NCBI RefSeq assembly: GCF_024345575.1
Contig: NZ_JAGQBJ010000001.1
Span: 582,673-646,672 of the forward strand
From: Cyanobium sp. Morenito 9A2
GTDB taxonomy: Bacteria; Cyanobacteriota; Cyanobacteriia; PCC-6307; Cyanobiaceae
Direction of reading: 5' to 3'
Length of the DNA: 64,000 nucleotides
Shown: positions 47,163-56,651 of the stretch, piece after piece
Numbering within the stretch: the first letter of the stretch is position 1
How the letters are laid out: each line of letters begins with the position of its first letter
The notes under the pieces: generated by a model
The model's input: the letters and a program-made list of their open reading frames with translations, nothing else
Told to the model about the DNA's origin: nothing
Databases searched by the model: none
Position numbers and translations under genes: made by a program

Positions 47163-48035
47163 CTAGGAAGCGCCGCGCAGGCTCAGGGTTTTGCGCCAGC
47201 GCAGGTAAGGCACCGACAGCAGCACCGTCAACAGCAGGTAGGACAGGATCGCGAGCTTGAGGCCTGCCATCCCACTGGCGTAGGTGCTGGCCAGCAGCAG
47301 GGCCAGTCCAGGGTTGCGCATGGAGGTCACCAGGGCGGTGGTGGTGCGCTCCTCCGGGTCGTTGCCGGCGAGCAGGTGGCCGATCGCCAGGGAAGCCACC
47401 ACCATCACCGCCATGAACCCCAGGGCCAGCGCACTGCGGGACAGGAAGGGAACCAGCTGGTGGCCGGTCTTGACCAGCACCGCCACGATCAGCAGCAGCA
47501 GGAGACCATTGGCCAGCTTGTCGAACAACCCTTCCCAGCGCTGGGCCCAGCCTGGCCACCAGCGGCGCAGCAGCATGCCGCAGGCCAGGGGCAGGAGCTG
47601 GGCCTTGCCGATCTGCAGGGCCACTTCCTTCGGACCGATGTCCCATCCGGAGATTCCGTAGGTCTGGGTGAAGACGTCAGCCAGCAGCGGGATCGACAGG
47701 ATCGCCAGCACCGCCGCCGACACCTGCAGCTGGGACGCCAGTTGACGGCTGCCCGTGGCCTTTCCGGCCTTGCGCAGGGCGAGGGGAGCGCTGGGGCAGA
47801 CCGCCATCAGGGCGATGGCGAACCGCGCCGATGGCGTCAGGGCCGCGCTGAGCGGCAGCTTCAGCAGCAGCAGCGCCAGCAGGGGCACCAGCACGCAGGT
47901 GCCCAGCAACACCCGGGCGAACAGGGCAGGGCGCTCGCGCACCAGGTTCAACCTGTCGCCGGCCAGGCTCAGCCCCAGCGCGAACATGATCGCGAACAGG
48001 GTGGCGCTCACCAGCAGGGCAGCAGCTTGGGCCAT
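47163..48035 (-). CDS. BASS-type (bile acid:Na+ symporter family) transporter
   Basis: The 290-aa protein has about nine hydrophobic helices. The family-like core includes FAIALMAVCPSAPLALRKAG and a late ALVTSMRNPGLALLLAST. Members of this superfamily transport bicarbonate, pyruvate, keto acids or other organic anions with sodium. It is last in the sulfatase operon, 52 bases after the DUF202 gene, so it might import or export the organic acid or sulfate product. That link is inference. Confidence 0.8.
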   Translation of the reverse strand: MAQAAALLVSATLFAIMFALGLSLAGDRLNLVRERPALFARVLLGTCVLVPLLALLLLKLPLSAALTPSARFAIALMAVCPSAPLALRKAGKATGSRQLASQLQVSAAVLAILSIPLLADVFTQTYGISGWDIGPKEVALQIGKAQLLPLACGMLLRRWWPGWAQRWEGLFDKLANGLLLLLIVAVLVKTGHQLVPFLSRSALALGFMAVMVVASLAIGHLLAGNDPEERTTTALVTSMRNPGLALLLASTYASGMAGLKLAILSYLLLTVLLSVPYLRWRKTLSLRGAS

Positions 48036-48087
48036 GGCGGGAAAGGAGAAAGGGGGAAGCGAAAAGGGAGCAGCGAAAAGGGAGCAG

Positions 48088-48480
48088 TCAGTTCTTGAAC
48101 GCGCCGATCGCCAGCATCAGCAGGGCGAACACGCCGATCACCGTCAGGGCCACGGCCGTGGCCGTGGCGAGGGAGCGCTCCTGGCAGTAGGTGAAGTCGT
48201 CGCGCAGGAGGCGCCTGAGATCGCGGTGGTGCTGGCGGGTGGCGGCCCCCATCGCCAGGATGCCCGTGATCACAAAGCCCATGGCCACCAGGCGCACGCT
48301 CCATTCGGCGTGGCCCCCACGGAGTCCACCACCACTGCTTCTGATGGCGCCGACGATCTTGTCAAGGCCGAAGCCGAAGCTGATCAGCGAGAGACAGGTG
48401 CGGATCCAGGCCATCAAGGTGCGCTCCGCCGCCGCCCGGTTGCGCTCCTTGGCCAGTTCGTTGGTGAGGTTGGCGGTCAT
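48088..48480 (-). CDS. DUF202 family membrane protein
   Basis: The 130-aa protein has the DUF202 signature ELAKERNRAAAERTLMAWIR followed by TCLSLISFGFGLDKI, with three membrane helices in all. The function of the family is unknown. Its ATG overlaps the stop of the DUF1622 gene as ATGA, so the two are translationally coupled, which is a recurring pairing in bacteria as I recall it. Confidence 0.85.
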   Translation of the reverse strand: MTANLTNELAKERNRAAAERTLMAWIRTCLSLISFGFGLDKIVGAIRSSGGGLRGGHAEWSVRLVAMGFVITGILAMGAATRQHHRDLRRLLRDDFTYCQERSLATATAVALTVIGVFALLMLAIGAFKN

Positions 48481-48872
48481 GGCAGGGGCGGCAGGGCTGT
48501 TTCGGGATGGGAGCGTTCCTCCAGGCGTTGCTGCTGCTCCATCTCCCTGGCCAGGAAGATGTTCAGGAAGGTTCGGATCGCCGCCACCACCGCCAGCCGG
48601 ATCAGATTGGAATCACTGGGGGCGGTGGTGGTGGCGACGATGTCGGCCCCCAGCTGGAACTCCAGCGCCAGCGAGAGCCAGGAGCCGAACCGCAGCCGCA
48701 CCCGGGCAAAGGGGAAGTCCGCGCCCCGGCTTCGGCGCCGTTGGCTGAACGCGAGCCGCAGGGTCTGCACCAGCCCCACCAGCACGCAGACCACCGAGAG
48801 GGTTTCCAGGCTGAACTGCAGAGCCCCCACGGCCTGCGCCAACACCAGCTCCACAGCTTCGTTCCACGCCAT
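48477..48872 (-). CDS. DUF1622 family membrane protein
   Basis: The 131-aa protein has two to three membrane helices. The diagnostic segment is FGSWLSLALEFQLGADIVAT, followed by LIRLAVVAAIRTFLNIFLAR and EMEQQQRLEE, which identifies DUF1622. The function is unknown. It starts 3 bases after the upstream membrane protein gene stops and ends in an ATGA overlap with DUF202. Confidence 0.88.
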   Translation of the reverse strand: MAWNEAVELVLAQAVGALQFSLETLSVVCVLVGLVQTLRLAFSQRRRSRGADFPFARVRLRFGSWLSLALEFQLGADIVATTTAPSDSNLIRLAVVAAIRTFLNIFLAREMEQQQRLEERSHPETALPPLP

Positions 48873-48875
48873 GAA

Positions 48876-49430
48876 TCAGGGGTCCCCCGCTTGGTTGGGC
48901 CGACAGAGGATGTAGGCCACCCAGCCCGGCAGCACCAGGGAGGCCACCAGCACCGTGAGCGAGGTGCTCAGGCGGCTGGAGAGGGTGCGGGCCGGATCGA
49001 GACCCGCCTGGAGGAACTTGAGCGTCACGAACAGGGCGAAGACGCCGGTGGTCAGGGCGCTGGCGGCCTTGATCAGATCGCTGGGCGGACGCAGGGAGGG
49101 CCGGTGCAGGCTTCCCCCCAGGAGGGCTCCAGACACACTCCCCGCTAGGGCCAGGCTGCCCACGATCAGGGCCCGCTGGGGGGCCAGCTCCGAGAACCCC
49201 TCCTGGGCGACCAGATCGGCGGCCACGGTGCCGGCGCCCACCAGGGACCCCACCAGGGCGCCCAACAGGGCCGACCAAAGGGGGAGCGCCGGCCGCTGGA
49301 CGCTGGCGAAGGTGGCCAGGGCGATGGTGAGTGAGCAGGCGAAGGCCGACCCCATCGGCGAGAGCGCTTCGGTGACCTTGAAGGCCACGGTGGCGCTGGC
49401 TGCCGCGCACAGCATCGGCAGGAGCTTCAT
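48876..49430 (-). CDS. Small polytopic membrane protein, unknown function
   Basis: With the start at 49430 (MKLLPMLCAAASATVAFKVT) the protein has 184 aa and about five hydrophobic helices. GAGTVAADLVAQ and LIVGSLALAGSVSGALLGGS are characteristic segments. The ATG overlaps the stop of the FGE gene (ATGA at 49427-49430). The longer frame to 49685 is a shadow of FGE. The family is not recognised. Confidence 0.7.
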   Translation of the reverse strand: MKLLPMLCAAASATVAFKVTEALSPMGSAFACSLTIALATFASVQRPALPLWSALLGALVGSLVGAGTVAADLVAQEGFSELAPQRALIVGSLALAGSVSGALLGGSLHRPSLRPPSDLIKAASALTTGVFALFVTLKFLQAGLDPARTLSSRLSTSLTVLVASLVLPGWVAYILCRPNQAGDP

Positions 49431-50389
49431 GGACGCACGAGGCAGCGGAAGCCCAGGTGGCAGGTGGAGGTGTCGATGCCCTGGGCCAGGCGCGCCGCCG
49501 GCCGGTAGCGGCGGCAGTAGCTGGGGGCGCACAGGAAGGAGCCCCCCTTCATCACCTTGCGGGGAATCGCCCCGTGCTGGGAGGCACGGTCGATGCTCGC
49601 TTCTCGGGCCTCCGAGCCAGAGGCGCAACAGCCCTCCGCCCCGGCGGCCCTGGCGCCATGGTCCAGGTACCAGCTGTCGGTCCACTCCCAGACATTGCCG
49701 ATGGTGTCGAACAGGCCGTAGCCGTTCGCTGGAAAGGCGCCCACGGGTGAGCTGCCGGCGTAGCCGTCCAGCAGGCTGTTGTGGTGCGGGAAATCTCCCT
49801 GGAAGGTGTTCGCCAGTGGGCGCCCGCCGGGGTGAAGTTCGTCACCCCAGGCGAATTCGACCCCTTCACGGCCTCCCCAGGCGGCCCGTTCCCACTCCGC
49901 TTCACTCGGCAGGCTTTTGCCGATCCAGATGGCGTAGGCCGCCGCGTCGGCATGGGCCACGTGCACCACGGGATGCTGCTCCCGCTCCCGGATCGAGCTG
50001 CCGGGGCCTTCCGGGTGGCGCCAGTTCGCGCCGGCCACGTACTGCCACCAGCGGTAGGGATCGCCGGTGCCGATCGGCCCGGGCGGCGGCACGAACACGA
50101 TTGAGGAAGGAGCCAGCAACTCCGGCAGAGCGCCGGGGTAATCGGCCGGATCGGCGGGCTGCTCGGCCAGGGTGATGTGGCCCGTGGCCTTCACAAACCT
50201 CAGGAACTGGGCGTTGGTGACCAGATGGCGATCGATCCAGAAGCCCTCCACAGCCACCCGGTGGGCCGGGGCCTCCTCCGGGTAGTGGTGGTCGGAGCCC
50301 ATCACAAAGGATCCCGCTGGTATCCAGGCCATGTCCCGGGCCGGGGGGCGACCCGGTCTGGGGCGGCTGGTGCCGGGGGCCACGGTCAT
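49427..50389 (-). CDS. Formylglycine-generating enzyme (SUMF1/FGE family)
   Basis: The 320-aa protein opens with WIPAGSFVMGSDHHYPEEAP and contains VTNAQFLRFVKATGH, LPSEAEWERAAWGGRE and YGLFDTIGNVWEWTDSWY. Near the C-terminus KGGSFLCAPSYCRRYRPAAR retains both catalytic cysteines (about residues 287 and 292) of genuine FGE, and LGFRCL closes the fold. It would oxidise the Cys of the sulfatase CTAGR motif to formylglycine. It lies 7 bases downstream of that sulfatase. No signal peptide is visible, so it acts in the cytoplasm. Confidence 0.93.
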   Translation of the reverse strand: MTVAPGTSRPRPGRPPARDMAWIPAGSFVMGSDHHYPEEAPAHRVAVEGFWIDRHLVTNAQFLRFVKATGHITLAEQPADPADYPGALPELLAPSSIVFVPPPGPIGTGDPYRWWQYVAGANWRHPEGPGSSIREREQHPVVHVAHADAAAYAIWIGKSLPSEAEWERAAWGGREGVEFAWGDELHPGGRPLANTFQGDFPHHNSLLDGYAGSSPVGAFPANGYGLFDTIGNVWEWTDSWYLDHGARAAGAEGCCASGSEAREASIDRASQHGAIPRKVMKGGSFLCAPSYCRRYRPAARLAQGIDTSTCHLGFRCLVRP

Positions 50390-50396
50390 CGGGAGC

Positions 50397-51905
50397 TCAG
50401 CTCGCGCCGCCGGCAGAGATCATCTTCTCGAGCACATCGCCGACGGTGAAGCTGGCGGCCTTCTGGCGGGGTGGGTAGTCCTTGAATGAGGCCAGGAAGT
50501 CGGCCACGAAGGCCTGGGCCGGCACCAGCATGAAGGCGTGGTCGAGCATCCAGTCCCAGTAGGTGTTGGAGGTGATGTCGGCCCGCTCGTAGGGATCGGT
50601 GAGCAGGTTGAAGATCTTCGGTAGCCGCAGGACGGTGAAGGGCTCGGCCCACACCTGCAGCGAGCCGGCCACGCGCTGCTCCATGAACACGAACTTCCAG
50701 TTGTCGAAGCGCAGGCCGGTGAGGTCCCCGTCGTCGGAGAAGTAGAAGAACTCCACCCGCGGGCTCTTATCAGTTTTGCCCGTCCAGTAATCGAGCATGT
50801 TGTAGCCATCGAGGTGGATGTGGAAGGTCTTGCTTCCCACCTGATGGCCGTCGAGCAGCTTCTGCTTGATCTCGGGCTCGCCGGCGGCGGCCAGCAGGGT
50901 GGGCAGCCAGTCGAGATGGCTGACGACACCAGTGAACAGGGTGCCGGGTTCGATCTGGCCCGGCCAGCGCACCATGGCAGGCACCCGGTAGGCCCCCTCC
51001 CAGTTTGAGTTCTTCTCGTTGCGGAAAGGCGTCATGCCGGCATCGGGCCAGCTGTTCATGTGCGGGCCGTTGTCGGTGCTATACATCACGATCGTGTCGC
51101 CCGCGATGCCCAGCTCATCCACCAGATCCAGCATCTGGCCGATGCAGTTGTCGTGATAGATCATCACGTCGTGGTATTCCGATTGCCAACGCCCTGACTG
51201 GCCCACATCCTGGGGCCGCGCGTGGGTGCGGAAGTGCATGTGGGTGGTGTTGAACCACACGAAGAAGGGCTCGCCCGAGGCCACCGCATCGCGGATGAAG
51301 CGCTTGGCCTCGGCCATGAACTCCTCGTCGGCGGTTTCCATCCGCTTCTTGGTGAGCGGGCCGGTGTTCTCGATCCGCTGGGTGCCGTCGCCGTTGGCCC
51401 AGCAGTGCAGCACGCCGCGGGGGGCGAAGCGCTTGCGGAAATTCGGAAACTCCGGATCATCCTCCTTGGGATAATCCCGCAGTTCGGGTTCTTCCTCGGC
51501 GTTGAGGTGATAGAGGTTGCCGAAGAACTCATCGAAGCCGTGCATCGTCGGCAGATGCTCGTCGCGGTCGCCGAAGTGGTTCTTGCCGAACTGGCCAGTG
51601 CGGTAGCCCAGGGGCTGGAGCAGCTCGGCGATGGTGGGATCCTCGGCCTGGAAGCCCACCGCGGCGCCCGGCAGGCCCACCTTGCTGAGGCCGGTGCGGA
51701 ACACGCTCTGACCGGTGATGAAGGCGGCCCGGCCGGCGGTGCAGCTCTGCTCGGCGTAGTAGTGGATGAAGCGACCGCCCTCCTTGGCGACCCGATCGAT
51801 GTTGGGGGTCTGGTACCCCATCAGGCCGTCGCTGTAGCAGCTCAGGTTGCTCTGGCCGATGTCGTCGCCCCAGAGGATGAGGATGTTGGGTTGGCCGTTG
51901 GGCAT
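50397..51905 (-). CDS. Arylsulfatase, type I (Cys-type) sulfatase
   Basis: Starting at 51905 (MPNGQPNILILWGDDIGQSN) the protein has 502 aa. The calcium-site Asp pair is DD at residues 14-15. The sulfatase signature C-x-A-x-R is QSCTAGRAAFITG with Cys55, the residue to be converted to formylglycine. FGKNHFGD and IVMYSTDNGPHMNSWPD hold further active-site residues. No signal peptide is seen with this start. An upstream extension to 52085 is not sulfatase-like. It heads a six-gene operon and is divergent from an AraC-type regulator. The substrate is unknown. Confidence 0.93.
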   Translation of the reverse strand: MPNGQPNILILWGDDIGQSNLSCYSDGLMGYQTPNIDRVAKEGGRFIHYYAEQSCTAGRAAFITGQSVFRTGLSKVGLPGAAVGFQAEDPTIAELLQPLGYRTGQFGKNHFGDRDEHLPTMHGFDEFFGNLYHLNAEEEPELRDYPKEDDPEFPNFRKRFAPRGVLHCWANGDGTQRIENTGPLTKKRMETADEEFMAEAKRFIRDAVASGEPFFVWFNTTHMHFRTHARPQDVGQSGRWQSEYHDVMIYHDNCIGQMLDLVDELGIAGDTIVMYSTDNGPHMNSWPDAGMTPFRNEKNSNWEGAYRVPAMVRWPGQIEPGTLFTGVVSHLDWLPTLLAAAGEPEIKQKLLDGHQVGSKTFHIHLDGYNMLDYWTGKTDKSPRVEFFYFSDDGDLTGLRFDNWKFVFMEQRVAGSLQVWAEPFTVLRLPKIFNLLTDPYERADITSNTYWDWMLDHAFMLVPAQAFVADFLASFKDYPPRQKAASFTVGDVLEKMISAGGAS

Positions 51906-52030
51906 GGGAAGGGTCGGGCGAAGGGATCGCGATGGAGCCCACTGATGGGCTGGCTTCGACGGGCTGGCTTGGAACGACGGCCCCTCTGCGGCAATGCCTT
52001 GGTGGGGCGCGGCACCATGCCCCAATCTTG

Positions 52031-53044
52031 ATGTGCGTGGGAGACTTTGGCCACTCAAATCGTGCATTTCTTCCGGTGCGCTCACGCCTTCCGTTCGGCT
52101 GCATCGAGCAGATGGCCGAACGCCTGGGGGAAGCCGGACTGCCGATGCAGTTCACCCAGCTGGCGACCGGCGCCCTCAGTGGCGATCTCGTCTTGGGGGC
52201 CATCGGGCCCGTTCAGGTTCTGCGGGTCCGGGCCCGGGGGGCGTTGCACGCCTCTGGAGCCAAGCCGGCCGGTCGTCAGCTGATCTGCCTGGATCTCACG
52301 CCCGGCCGTCGCGATGACCTGCTCTGCTCCCATGGCCAGTGGTTGCCGTGCGACTCCCTGTTCGGCCTGCGACCCCACGCTGAGATTCACCTCAGCACCG
52401 CCGCCGGCTGCGACCTGGCGATCCTGAGCCTCGATGAGAGTCGCTTCCATCGCTGGGCTGAGGCCCTGGGTTCTCCCGGCCTTGATCGGGGGTTGTTCGA
52501 GGCCAACTGGGCCCGGATCGAGTCCCGCCGCTTCGACGGACTGCGCACCAGCCTGCGGCGCCTGGTTAACCTGGCCGAACGACATCCCCAGACCCTGTGC
52601 CAGGGCCCCTGGTCCCGCCTGGCGGCGGAGGACCTCGTGCCCCTGATCATCGAGGCCCTGGCCCATGGCTCCGACCACCACGGCGGACTGATGCGTCCGC
52701 CGGCCCGGATCGATCTGGTCAAGCTGGTTCAGCGCTGGATGGACGAGCATCCCCGCGAACCGATCACCCTCGATGCCCTCTGCCGGCAGGTGCATGCCAG
52801 CCGTCGCACCCTCATCCAGGGCTTTCGCGAGCACCTCGGCATGGGGCCGATGGCCTACCTCAAGCTGCTCCGGCTGCACGGAATCAGGCGCCAGTTGCTG
52901 GCCGCCGATCCCAGCGAGATCCTGATCTCGGCGCTGGCCCTGGAGTGGGGTTTCCTGAACCACGGCCACTTTTCCCGTGATTACCGCCGCCTCTTCGGGG
53001 AACGGCCCAGCGCCACCCTCAGCGGGGGCAGGGGTTCGCGCTGA
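52031..53044 (+). CDS. AraC-family transcriptional regulator
   Basis: With the start at 52031 the protein has 337 aa. An N-terminal sensing half resembles EutR-like regulators (FTQLATGALSGDLVLGAIGP). The C-terminal double helix-turn-helix is ITLDALCRQVHASRRTLIQG, LGMGPMAYLKLLRLHGIRRQ and a second HTH ending in WGFLNHGHFSRDYRRLFGER. It is divergent from the sulfatase operon with about 125 bases between, so it may control it. An earlier start at 51932 would leave very little promoter. Confidence 0.85.
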   Translation: MCVGDFGHSNRAFLPVRSRLPFGCIEQMAERLGEAGLPMQFTQLATGALSGDLVLGAIGPVQVLRVRARGALHASGAKPAGRQLICLDLTPGRRDDLLCSHGQWLPCDSLFGLRPHAEIHLSTAAGCDLAILSLDESRFHRWAEALGSPGLDRGLFEANWARIESRRFDGLRTSLRRLVNLAERHPQTLCQGPWSRLAAEDLVPLIIEALAHGSDHHGGLMRPPARIDLVKLVQRWMDEHPREPITLDALCRQVHASRRTLIQGFREHLGMGPMAYLKLLRLHGIRRQLLAADPSEILISALALEWGFLNHGHFSRDYRRLFGERPSATLSGGRGSR

Positions 53045-54071
53045 GGGGATACACCCGGGTCCAGTCGTTGCGCATGCTCACCACCGTCCAGCCCCGCTGC
53101 GGCGCGGCGGCCAGGGCCCGATCCAGGCGACCAAAAGGGGATTTCCGGTCGTAGGCGAACTCCCGTTCGCTGTCGTCATGGTGAAGGATCAGCCCCAGGC
53201 GAGCCCCCGGGCCTGCGGTGGTCCACTCGAGCATCTCGAAGTCGCCATCGGAGTTGCCGAAGGCGGCGATGGGCCGCCGGCCCAGGGCGGTGTGGATGCC
53301 CACCGGTTTCCCGGGCCCATCGTCGATGAAGGCCACCTCGGGGCGCCGCAGCAGCACGGGCACCCCCCCCTGGACGGCATAGGTGGTGCGCAAGGTGGAG
53401 CCGATTACCTGCTCCGGTGGCACGCCGTAGAGCTCCGCGGCGACCACCCGCAGAAAATCAGTGCCGCCGCCGGTGACGATCACGGTGCGGAACCCCCGGG
53501 AGCGCAGGAGCTCCATCAGTTCAGCCATCGGCGCGAAGGTGAGGCTTGTGAACAGCCGGTGCAGGCTGGGGTGGCAGGCGCTGCGGAACCAGTCGCGCAC
53601 GATCCGGGCGAAGGTCTCGGTGTCCATGCCGCCGTGGGTGAGGGCCACCAGGTCGAGCACCCCCCGGGTGCCCTGGGCCATCACCGCCCTGGCATCGCCG
53701 GCCGCCGCCGCGGCGATCAAGGGGTTGCCCGCCAGCTCGGGCTGCTGGGCCACAAGGGTTCGGGCCCGATCGAGGGCGAAGGCGAGCTGCACGTACATCG
53801 GCTGCTCGCTCCAGAGGGTGCCGTCGTTGTCGAACACCGCCAGGCGCTCCGGCACGGGCACGTAGTCGGGGCTGCCCTTGGTGCTCACGGCCGCCACGAA
53901 GGCCAGCAACCGCTGCTTCACCGGACCCTCCCGCCAGGAGGGCAGGGGGTCGCCCGCTGCCTGGGGTGAGGCGGCGGCAATGGGCCGTCCCATGGCGACC
54001 AGAGAAAGGACCGCCAGGAACGACGCCGTGATCCCCAGGGTGCCGCGCAGGCGAAGAAACAAGCTACCCAA
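53019..54071 (-). CDS. Exported HAD-superfamily phosphatase
   Basis: With a TTG start near 54071 the protein has about 350 aa. A signal peptide (LGITASFLAVLSLVAMGRPI) precedes the HAD core: the nucleophile motif LAVFDNDGTLWSEQP, motif II VIVTGGGTDFLRVV and motif IV IAAFGNSDGDFEMLEW. No ATG exists before an internal Met in the leader, so the start codon is uncertain (TTG at 54071 or 54062). It converges on the AraC gene with a 26-base overlap. Probably a periplasmic phosphatase; the substrate is unknown. Confidence 0.8.
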   Translation of the reverse strand: MGSLFLRLRGTLGITASFLAVLSLVAMGRPIAAASPQAAGDPLPSWREGPVKQRLLAFVAAVSTKGSPDYVPVPERLAVFDNDGTLWSEQPMYVQLAFALDRARTLVAQQPELAGNPLIAAAAAGDARAVMAQGTRGVLDLVALTHGGMDTETFARIVRDWFRSACHPSLHRLFTSLTFAPMAELMELLRSRGFRTVIVTGGGTDFLRVVAAELYGVPPEQVIGSTLRTTYAVQGGVPVLLRRPEVAFIDDGPGKPVGIHTALGRRPIAAFGNSDGDFEMLEWTTAGPGARLGLILHHDDSEREFAYDRKSPFGRLDRALAAAPQRGWTVVSMRNDWTRVYPLSANPCPR

Positions 54072-54134
54072 GGGCGAAGCGATACTCAGAGATCTGGAGA
54101 AGATAGGTTCCGTGCATCCCGTCGACGCGCCTGC

Positions 54135-55814
54135 GTGAGCCACTCCCGTCGCTTTGGTTGGGGGCGAAGGCTGCCCCAACTCCTGGCTGCGCTGCTGGCG
54201 ATGGCCCTGGCCGTGGCCGTTGTGGTGCCGACAGCGCTCGCGGGCGCCGCCCCCAAGGATCCGACCGCAGCGGTGGCACCGCCGGCGGGTTTCGTCGAGC
54301 TCGAAGGCCGGCGGGTGCTGGAGATCAGGATCGCCCCCGGCGCCCAGAGTCCTGCGGGGATGGCGCGGCGGGGTAGCCGCCGACTGGCGGCCCTGGCCTC
54401 CGACTACAGCGTCGATCCTGATCAGTTCGTGGTCCGCGAGGATCCCCCCTACACCAGCGTCGGACTGTTGCGGGATGGGGTGTTTGAGCCCCAGATCGCG
54501 GTCGACGACCGCAACGCGGCCCGCTTCGGCATCAGCCGCCAGCAGTTGGCTGAGCGCTACCGCCAGCAGATCCAGGCGGCGATCCGCCGCTATCGGAACA
54601 GTCACCGTCTCTCGGACTGGATCCGGGGCACGGCCCTGGCCCTGCTCGCCCTGGGCTTCTACATCCTCTGGTTAAGGGGCCAGATGGCTCTGAACAGGAG
54701 GATCAAGCGCTGGATCGCCGATCCGGCGAACCGTCGTCTCCAGGGGCTGCAGGTGGGCGGCAATCAATGGCTCACCGCCGACCAGCTCCGTGGCGTGCTT
54801 GATCCCCTGCGCCGGGTCGTCCATGGCGCTGTGCTGCTGCTGGTCAGCTACCTCTCGATCCCCCTGTTCCTGGGGCTCTTCCCTCCCACCCTGGCCCTCT
54901 CCGAGACCCTGAGCGGCCAGATCCGGGGCCTGGTGGTGGGCGGTTTCCAGGCGTTGGTCAAGGCGATCCCCGACCTGATCTCCGTGGCGGTGATCCTGGG
55001 GCTCAGTGTTCTGTTGATGCGGGCGAGCAATGCCTGGTTCAAGGCGGTGGAACACGGGAACCTGCGCCTCAGCTGGTTCTATCCCGAGTGGGCGCGTCCC
55101 ACGGCCCGGCTGGTGGGCATCGGGATCCTGTTGATGGGGGTGGTGCTGGCCTACCCCTACATCCCTGGGGCCAACAGCAAGGCCTTCCAGGGGGCGGGCC
55201 TGTTCGTGGGCGTGCTGGCGGCCCTCGGCTCCAGCGCCGTGGCCGCCAACCTGATCGGTGGGCTGATGTTGACCTACACCCGGGCCTACCAGGAGGGGGA
55301 CCGGGTCAGCATCAACAGCACCATCGGCATCGTCCACGACTGCGCCCTGCTGGTCACCCGCCTGCGCACACCCCACAACGAGGTGGTGAGCATTCCCAAC
55401 GCCACCGTGTTGGGGGCCTCGATCATCAATTACAGCCTGGCGCGCCGGGAGATCAACGAGCCGGTGCTCATCTCCACCACGGTCACCATCGGCTACGACG
55501 TGCCCTGGCGCCAGGTGCACCGGCTGATGCTCGACGCGGCGGCCGCCACTGCCGGGATCAGCCAGGAGCTGCCGCCGTTCGTGCTGCAGACCTCCCTCAA
55601 TGATTTCCACATCAGCTACGAACTCAACGCCTATGTGGCCGATGTGGACACCTACCGCCGCACGCTCTCCGACCTGCTGGGTGCCATCCAGGACCAGTTC
55701 TCCAGGGCTGGGGTCGAGATCCTCTCCCCCGGCTACCACGCGATTCGCAACGGCAACGGCAGCACCGTGCCCCCCTGGCCTGCGAAACCGTTCGACGAAT
55801 CGTCCCCTGGCTGA
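54135..55814 (+). CDS. MscS-type mechanosensitive ion channel
   Basis: The 559-aa protein has a GTG start, a signal peptide (LLAALLAMALAVAVVVPTAL), a periplasmic domain of about 130 aa and four to five membrane helices. The MscS pore helix and beta domain follow: AGLFVGVLAALGSSAVAANL, IGGLMLTYTRAYQEGDRVSI, VTRLRTPHNEVVSIPNATVL and NYSLARREINEPVLISTTVT. It belongs to the larger MscS proteins with extra N-terminal parts. It would open on hypo-osmotic shock. It is divergent from the HAD phosphatase gene. Confidence 0.92.
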   Translation: MSHSRRFGWGRRLPQLLAALLAMALAVAVVVPTALAGAAPKDPTAAVAPPAGFVELEGRRVLEIRIAPGAQSPAGMARRGSRRLAALASDYSVDPDQFVVREDPPYTSVGLLRDGVFEPQIAVDDRNAARFGISRQQLAERYRQQIQAAIRRYRNSHRLSDWIRGTALALLALGFYILWLRGQMALNRRIKRWIADPANRRLQGLQVGGNQWLTADQLRGVLDPLRRVVHGAVLLLVSYLSIPLFLGLFPPTLALSETLSGQIRGLVVGGFQALVKAIPDLISVAVILGLSVLLMRASNAWFKAVEHGNLRLSWFYPEWARPTARLVGIGILLMGVVLAYPYIPGANSKAFQGAGLFVGVLAALGSSAVAANLIGGLMLTYTRAYQEGDRVSINSTIGIVHDCALLVTRLRTPHNEVVSIPNATVLGASIINYSLARREINEPVLISTTVTIGYDVPWRQVHRLMLDAAAATAGISQELPPFVLQTSLNDFHISYELNAYVADVDTYRRTLSDLLGAIQDQFSRAGVEILSPGYHAIRNGNGSTVPPWPAKPFDESSPG

Positions 55815-56651
55815 GCGCAGCAGGCGAGGGGCCATCTGCGGCTCTCTCGGCCTTCAGCATCGGGCGTTCCGGCGCAACGCTCTCGATCCCAGCCCCTTGA
55901 AGCCGGATGTCAAGATGACACGCGCCAGTGTGCGGTCCAGGGTCACCCAGCGGATGATCTCGCTGGAGGTGAATACCCGAGGGCCGATGGGATTGTCCAG
56001 ATGCCCGATCACCAACGGGATGAACATCAGCGGGGCGGCGATCGCGCCGAGAAAAGCGAAAACGTCACCCCATTGTCCATGGGGGTGATGAGCACCAGGC
56101 CCGCCCGCCACAGGGGGGTATCGCCGGCTGGAGACAGGTCTCCCTCACACCGTGGGAACGACGGGAAGCGAAGGGAGTGGCTCCAGGTCCAGTGGCCGGC
56201 CCTGCTGCGACGAACCTCCCGGCAGCGACCGTGTCTTGCCGGCAGAGTCACAGCTTCTGCGCCGCTGAGTGAGGTCAGCGCTCAATCGATCCACCACAGC
56301 GAGTTGGTCTCTGGGGCGGTTGCTGTGCTGGAACCAACCCAGGACCCCCGCTCGCCGCTGGTCCGTCGCTGGCCCTGAGCTCAGCCGGTTCGGTCTGTGG
56401 CCGCTCCCAGCCCACCGCCTGCGGCTCAGCGGCAAGGCTCAACAAGAGACGGGCGAACTGGGCGGGGCGGGTGTCACGTTCCGTAGCGACGGCGAGCATC
56501 CCGTTGAACGGCAAGCCGACCAGAGAAGCAATGGACGTGAACAAGCCGCCCAGGGTGAAGTTGGGGGGGACGTCGCTGTTGGTGCGTCCCTTGCGGACGT
56601 CAGACAGGACAACGCCTCAGACGAGCAAACACCTGATCGGCTCCACTGGAT
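55815..56651. other. 837-base region without confident gene
   Basis: The best hint is on the minus strand: 55854-56111 contains FAFLGAIAAPLMFIPLVIGH and SEIIRWVTLDRTLARVI, hydrophobic and protein-like. 56275-56544 starts FTSIASLVGLPFNGMLAVAT. These may be fragments of one decayed membrane protein gene. I cannot name the family. This marks the change from high-GC core to the lower-GC right end. Confidence 0.4.
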
